The notes beneath the pieces were generated by a model, which saw nothing but the letters and a program-made list of their open reading frames with translations, did not search any database and was not told the DNA's origin. From NCBI GenBank assembly GCA_029204225.1, contig CM055092.1, positions 99,884,651 through 99,948,650 of the forward strand: a stretch of DNA of 64,000 nt, in the 5' to 3' direction. Made by a program: the position numbers and the translations under genes. Of the stretch, positions 59,690-64,000 are shown piece after piece. The DNA comes from Diphasiastrum complanatum. Taxonomy: Eukaryota; Streptophyta; Lycopodiopsida; Lycopodiales; Lycopodiaceae. Numbering within the stretch: position 1 is the first letter of the stretch; every line of letters starts with the position of its first letter.

Positions 59690-60310
59690 CTCATAGCTAC
59701 AACGTCAGTACCAACACATATATTGTCCGTTCACGATCATTTCAAGTTCAAGGAACAATGATGATCCAAATTGAACCACATTTAGGAATAGACATCAATA
59801 AGAGGCTCATTGGCCCCACAAGTGACTCGTATATAACGAGGGGGTGTCTCTTATATGAAGACACAAAAGAGGAGTATGGTGTGTTGGCCCATGGCAGTCC
59901 TTGAACCTTGCGATTCGTAGCATCAAAGAGAGAAAATGATACTACTACTTTGAACTCAACACTTCAAAGTGGTTACATATGGACACTTGTTTTAATCCAA
60001 ATAAACCTTATGCAACCTTTTAGAGTTATTGAGTTTGAAGTAGCATACACACTCTTCTCATTTCGATGTGGTGAATTATGAGTTCAAGGACGTCAACAGC
60101 CTGCATACCATATGCCTCTTTGGTGTCGTCATTTTTAGACAAGACACCCAATCGGCATAGACAACTCGATCGAGGAGCCAGTTAGCCCCCTTTGCATCCT
60201 CAATGGATTCGTGTCATCATTAATATTGTTAGGGTTATGGTTTGTGGTTAATTGGAGATGGAAAAATGATTTATATGTTGGTATTGCCCTCGTAGCTTTG
60301 ACTCAATACC
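59690..60310. repeat. Old diverged palindrome centred near 59,994
   Basis: Sequence left of the centre (59,908 down to 59,690) reappears inverted at about 60,080-60,310 with clear but imperfect similarity. Examples are GTTCAAGGAC, then CATAC/CACAC text, GTGTC.TCAT, AAGACACCC, TCCTCAATG, and TAGCTATGAGTCAGTATACATAAAA against TAGCTTTGACTCAATACCTATAAAA. The middle is itself a hairpin (ACTTTGAACTCAA near 59,946 against TTGAGTTTGAAGT near 60,026). Confidence 0.65.
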
Positions 60311-61790
60311 TATAAAAGCTCGGACTATGATACATGACTCTAAACCCTAAAACTAAACACACATGAGGAGAAAAAAAGAAAGAACATAGTACAGTGCTAA
60401 TCAAAACTCTCGAACCATACAATTATATCCTATTCTAGAATGTCACCACATGCTCCCTCCCTACGACGTTTGGGCTTTCTTGTGGAACTTATCGTCCAAC
60501 AAGAAACATTTGAACCATGCCTTTAAAGCAAGAAAACAAGGGCTATACACCTTCCTATAATTGGGAGTGTTGGTTACCTTTAACTCTTTCACGATCTCTC
60601 TCTCTCTCTCTCTCTCTCTACAAAATGTGCATCTACAACAAAAGATAGGAGATAAACGTTTATGTAAAAATTTATGAGCAGAGGTATATAGTCCATCATT
60701 TCTGCACTGGTAACAATCTAGCATATATTAATCTATTTATGAACTGTAACAAATGTATGAGCAGAGGTCAGAATGGACCTCACAATAAGAGATGGTATAT
60801 CGTCTTAAACAGATCTACATATTCTGAGGTCTGTTTCGACCTCAACTGATTCCCACCCCAATTGATGGATGTATCCATTATCAACAGATTTATAAATAAA
60901 AGTACAAATTTGTTTCTAATATGTGTAGATATGTTTTCATTAAAATTGAATGTAGTCCTACACTACAAAACGTGCATCTACAACAAAAGATAGTAGATGA
61001 AGATTTATGTAAAAATTTATGAGCAGAGGTATATAATCTAGCATATGAGCTGGTAACAATCTAGCATATAATTTGTTTATGAACTATAGCAAATGTCATA
61101 ACGGACCTCAGAATAAGAGATGGTATACTGTCTTAAACAAATCCAGATATTTCGAGGTTTGTTCTGACCTCAACTGATTTCCACCCCCGAGTTGATAGAT
61201 GTACTCATTATCAACTAATTTATAAATAAAAGTATAGATTTGTTTCTAAGATGTGTAGATCTATTTTCATAAAACCTAATGTGAATAAAATTGAATGTAT
61301 TTCTACACTACAAAATGTGCATCTACAACAAAAGATAGGAGATAAACATTTATGTCAAAAATTATGAGGGTAGCATGAATTAGTATTTCCCTCATAGCTT
61401 TGACTCAATACCTATAATAGCTCGGACTATGATACGGGAACCACACACGCACACACACACATGAATGAATTAAGATCTCACAAATCACGAAACATAAATG
61501 AATGTCATCACACATGCACATGCACACCCTAAACCCTAAAACCTAAACACACAGGAGGAGAAAACAAAGAAAGAACATAGTAGATTGCTAATCAAAACTC
61601 CCGAACTATATAGTTATATCTTATTCCAAAATGTCACCACATGCTCCCTGCCTACGGCATTTGGGCTTTCTCGTGAAACTTATCGTCCAACAGAAAACAT
61701 TTGAATCACATCTTTATCGGAAGAAAACAAGGGGTACACACCTTCCTAGAATTGGGAGTGTTGGTTACCTTTAACTCTTTCATGATCTCT
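60270..61790. repeat. Nested tandem duplications before the last CACTA gene
   Basis: The stretch at about 60,270-60,616 (TAGCTTTGACTCAATACCTATA ... TTGGGAGTGTTGGTTACC) recurs at about 61,380-61,790. Between them a 346-bp unit starting GTGCATCTACAACAAAAGAT occurs at 60,622, 60,971 and, cut short, 61,316. Each outer copy has a telomere-like patch (CTAAACCCTAAAACTAAAC near 60,343; ACCCTAAACCCTAAAACC near 61,528). Copies differ enough to be moderately old. No gene. Confidence 0.85.
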
Positions 61791-61873
61791 CTCTCTCTCA
61801 TGATCTTTCTCTCTCCATATCCCTCGCTCTCTAATTTTGTATTCCATCCATTGTCAACTCCCAAGGTGCACCA

Positions 61874-63690
61874 ATGCAAATGGCGAGTTCACATTCCTCA
61901 TCTTCAGATGATGAGACAAGACCATCACATATAGGATCAGAGGCCTGGTTACACCAGAGAATACCATGCCCATGTGCACGATGTAAGTATGCCCTGCGAC
62001 GAGAGCGACATACCAATATATCACATGTTCACACGTATGGTCAAATTGAGAGAGAGTCATTATTTGTGCGGACGGTCAGTTCTACTTTGCAAAGCTCTTT
62101 GTATTGCTAAAGACATCACTGCATGCTTCTTTTCCAGGTATGTTGTTTGGCGCCCTTTCTAAATGGAGGAATATTCTATTATTCTTGATTGTTTGTTTCA
62201 CTTGTATTGTGTAGGACGATGACTCACACTCACATGACTATGAAAGAATTCAACCCAATGTTGCCATGCAATCCGCAAGATTCAAACATCCAAGTGCACG
62301 AGAGCCACTACTTTCCTCGCGTACACCACCTGTGTACTTGCACAAAGATATGTCCCGAGGAGACACAACACACAAGGATGCATTCTTCACAGACCCACCT
62401 GAGGCCACATTGACAAGGGAAGAAGAGATGATGCATGGCTTGGCATCTATTCCTTTGTATGAGGGTGCGAGCTTGTTTGCTACTTTTGAACTTGCAAACT
62501 AAGTACGGGTGGTCAGATACAAGCATCACGAAGCTGTTTGGGTAAGCTTGCTAGCTTCATGTGTGTTATAAACAAATTGCTCTAATCTCGTTTTATTTTT
62601 AATTCATGCGTTGTGAGAAACTATATATAACTAATTATATAAACATATATTTTGTCACAGTTTGCTCAACAAAATGTTGCTCCCAAATAACACCATGGCG
62701 GTGTCTCGACAAGAAGCTAAGAAAATGCTATCCGCGGTTGGCATGGATTACAAGAGTATTCATGCATGTCCCAATGATCGCATCTTATATCAGGATGAGT
62801 TTGCTAGAGGCAAGCATGTGTCCATGCTATGGGGAACACCGCTACAAGCAAGAGATTTACAAGGAGCGACCATACCTACCAAGGTGGTAACACATTTTTC
62901 CATCATACCCAGGATACGCCACATGTTTAAGGGTAATATCAGCGTGGAGCTAAAGACATGGCATTCAAGCAATCGTTCATCGGACGATACGATGAGAATC
63001 CATATTGATTCTCCAGCAAGGAAACATGTGGATGCTACCTGGCATGAGTTTAGGGATGAGCCTCGCCATTTGCATTTGGCGTTGGCCATGGATGGCATGA
63101 GTCCATTTGGTTTGCACTCCACATCATGGTCCACATGGCCGGTTGTCCTTGTAAACTACAACATCTTGGCAAATTATAAAGAAGGGGCACCTAATGCTCG
63201 TCCTTCTTATCCCGGAAAAATACAAGGTAGAAAATATGGACGTGTATATGGCTCCCTTGATAGATGAGCTAAAGATTCTATGGCAAGGAGTTCAAGTGAG
63301 CGATATATCAAGTCCACCAAGACAAAGAGATTTTGTGGTAAAGGGCATCTTGATGTGGACGATGCATGACTTTCCTAAATATGGGGAATATTCAGGTGAA
63401 ATGTCCTTGCTAGTGGTTTGATTTATGCTAATATATTAAATTTTATGTGCATCCACAAAATTACTTTCAATTCAAACATTTGACCCACGATTAACTAGGT
63501 TGTTTTGTCTCAATGTAGTGCTCTAAACTAGTGGTTACAATGCGTGCCCCGTTTGTGACGAGTATTTGCAAGCACGTCACTCACAAGATCTGCGAAAGAT
63601 GGTTTATGAGGGCCACACACACTCGATACCTTCCACTCGATCACCCTATGCGTGATGGACTTGTTGGTCAACGTCCTCATTCCATGAAGG
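61874..63690 (+). pseudogene. CACTA tnp2 transposase gene, 5' half, with introns
   Basis: Exon-like blocks lie in tnp2 order. First is a transposase-associated domain (61,874-62,110: AWLHQRIPCPCARCKYALRR). A block at 62,214-62,550 ends PLYEGASLFATFELAN and then KYGWSDTSITKLFG in another frame. The core at 62,662-63,267 has RQEAKKMLSAVGMDYKSIHA, CPNDRILYQDEF, FSIIPRIRHMF, LALAMDGMSPFGLHSTSWST and WPVVLVNYNIL. It continues as LLIPEKYKVENMDVYMAPL, DELKILWQG and LMWTMHDFPKYGEYSG to about 63,393. A last exon at 63,521-63,690 has the NACPVCDEYLQARHS block and then RYLPLDHPMRDGLVGQ. Donors and acceptors are plausible (GTAAGC near 62,540, CACAG near 62,660). I see about three frameshifts, near 62,500, 63,180 and 63,620, so it is probably inactive. 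It is younger-looking than the arm copies. Confidence 0.85.
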
Positions 63691-63809
63691 TACAATACAT
63701 ATTTGGGCCAATTAATGGTACATGTCATTTATTTATTTTATAATTACTCTCTTTATATTTCTTTTAACAATATATAATCTACATTAAATGTGTGTGCTTG
63801 TTTGTTAAA

Positions 63810-64000
63810 CTCAAGGTTGAGTTTGACAGTCACAAATGTCTTGTCAAAGACATCAAGAATCACTACAAAGTGATTGCTACAGGAGCTAGAGTCAACGAGA
63901 ATCGACTCTACAAATTGAATGCGAGATCTTTTACTCAAGCTATGGTAAGCACTGTTGATAGTCAAAGTGATCTTTGGCATCAAAGGTTTGGTCATATCAG
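63810..64000 (+). mobile_element. Copia fragment at the window edge
   Basis: Reads VEFDSHKCLVKDIKNHYKVI, then ENRLYKLNAR and SDLWHQRFGHI, the Copia block just before the integrase. It interrupts the CACTA gene in what should be intron or next exon and runs out of the window, so its state cannot be judged. Confidence 0.75.

Larger units (their letters stand above)
43425..59908 (-). repeat. Right arm of the giant inverted repeat
   Basis: Mirror copy of 1-28,425. Protein-level agreement over paired frames differs by place: 4 changes in 135 residues for the frame at 56,478-56,885, 12 in 257 for the Copia gag, but about 15 in 115 for the Transposase_24-like frame. About 46,535-47,645 is not homologous to the matching left-arm interval. 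The outer end at 59,908 is only the limit set by the window start. Confidence 0.93.

Noticed and set aside
1-59908. Plain assembly artefact (one haplotype joined head-to-head to the other)
   Set aside because: The arms differ by several percent, by private insertions and by a tandem duplication, and the spacer is 15 kb of unique sequence. An artefact is not fully excluded, but it is not the simplest reading.
60594-60616. CT runs near 60,594 and 61,784 as independent features
   Set aside because: They are short parts of the larger tandem duplication and are described there.

Overview
The window looks like nuclear DNA of a land plant with a large, repeat-rich genome. It carries plant-type Copia and Gypsy LTR elements, CACTA (En/Spm) transposase genes of the tnp2 and Transposase_24 kinds, GT-AG introns, long GA, CT and AT microsatellites, and one host-like gene with introns, an acireductone dioxygenase. 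I see no organelle or bacterial signature. The lineage (fern, lycophyte, seed plant) cannot be fixed from the sequence.

The dominant structure is a giant inverted repeat. The left arm (1 to about 28,425) is repeated in reverse in the right arm (about 43,425 to 59,908), and base 1 pairs with base 59,908, so the left arm probably continues outside the window. From the outside inwards both arms hold a Transposase_24-like gene with a GA/CT microsatellite, a conserved 135-codon reading frame on the opposite strand, CACTA tnp2 remains, an AT microsatellite, two Copia remnants, a small unknown reading frame, a 24-bp minisatellite block and a Gypsy remnant. The arms differ by a few percent in most places, more in others, and by large private segments: a CACTA/Copia/TRIM stretch, 58-60 bp arrays and an almost whole Copia on the left, and a 733-bp tandem duplication on the right.

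The 15-kb spacer (28,425-43,425) is single copy. An acireductone dioxygenase gene starts just inside the left arm, and an unrecognised two-exon gene on the minus strand starts just inside the right arm, so the two point at each other. Between them lie Copia, Gypsy and CACTA fragments and a 3-kb decayed coding region for an unrecognised protein with a Ser/Thr/Pro-rich linker and a coiled coil.

Right of the arm, an older diverged palindrome centred near 59,994 leads into nested tandem duplications and then a CACTA tnp2 gene with introns (61,874-63,690). The window ends inside another Copia fragment. Most of the window is transposon fossil. Only the dioxygenase, and perhaps the unknown minus-strand gene, looks like host coding sequence.
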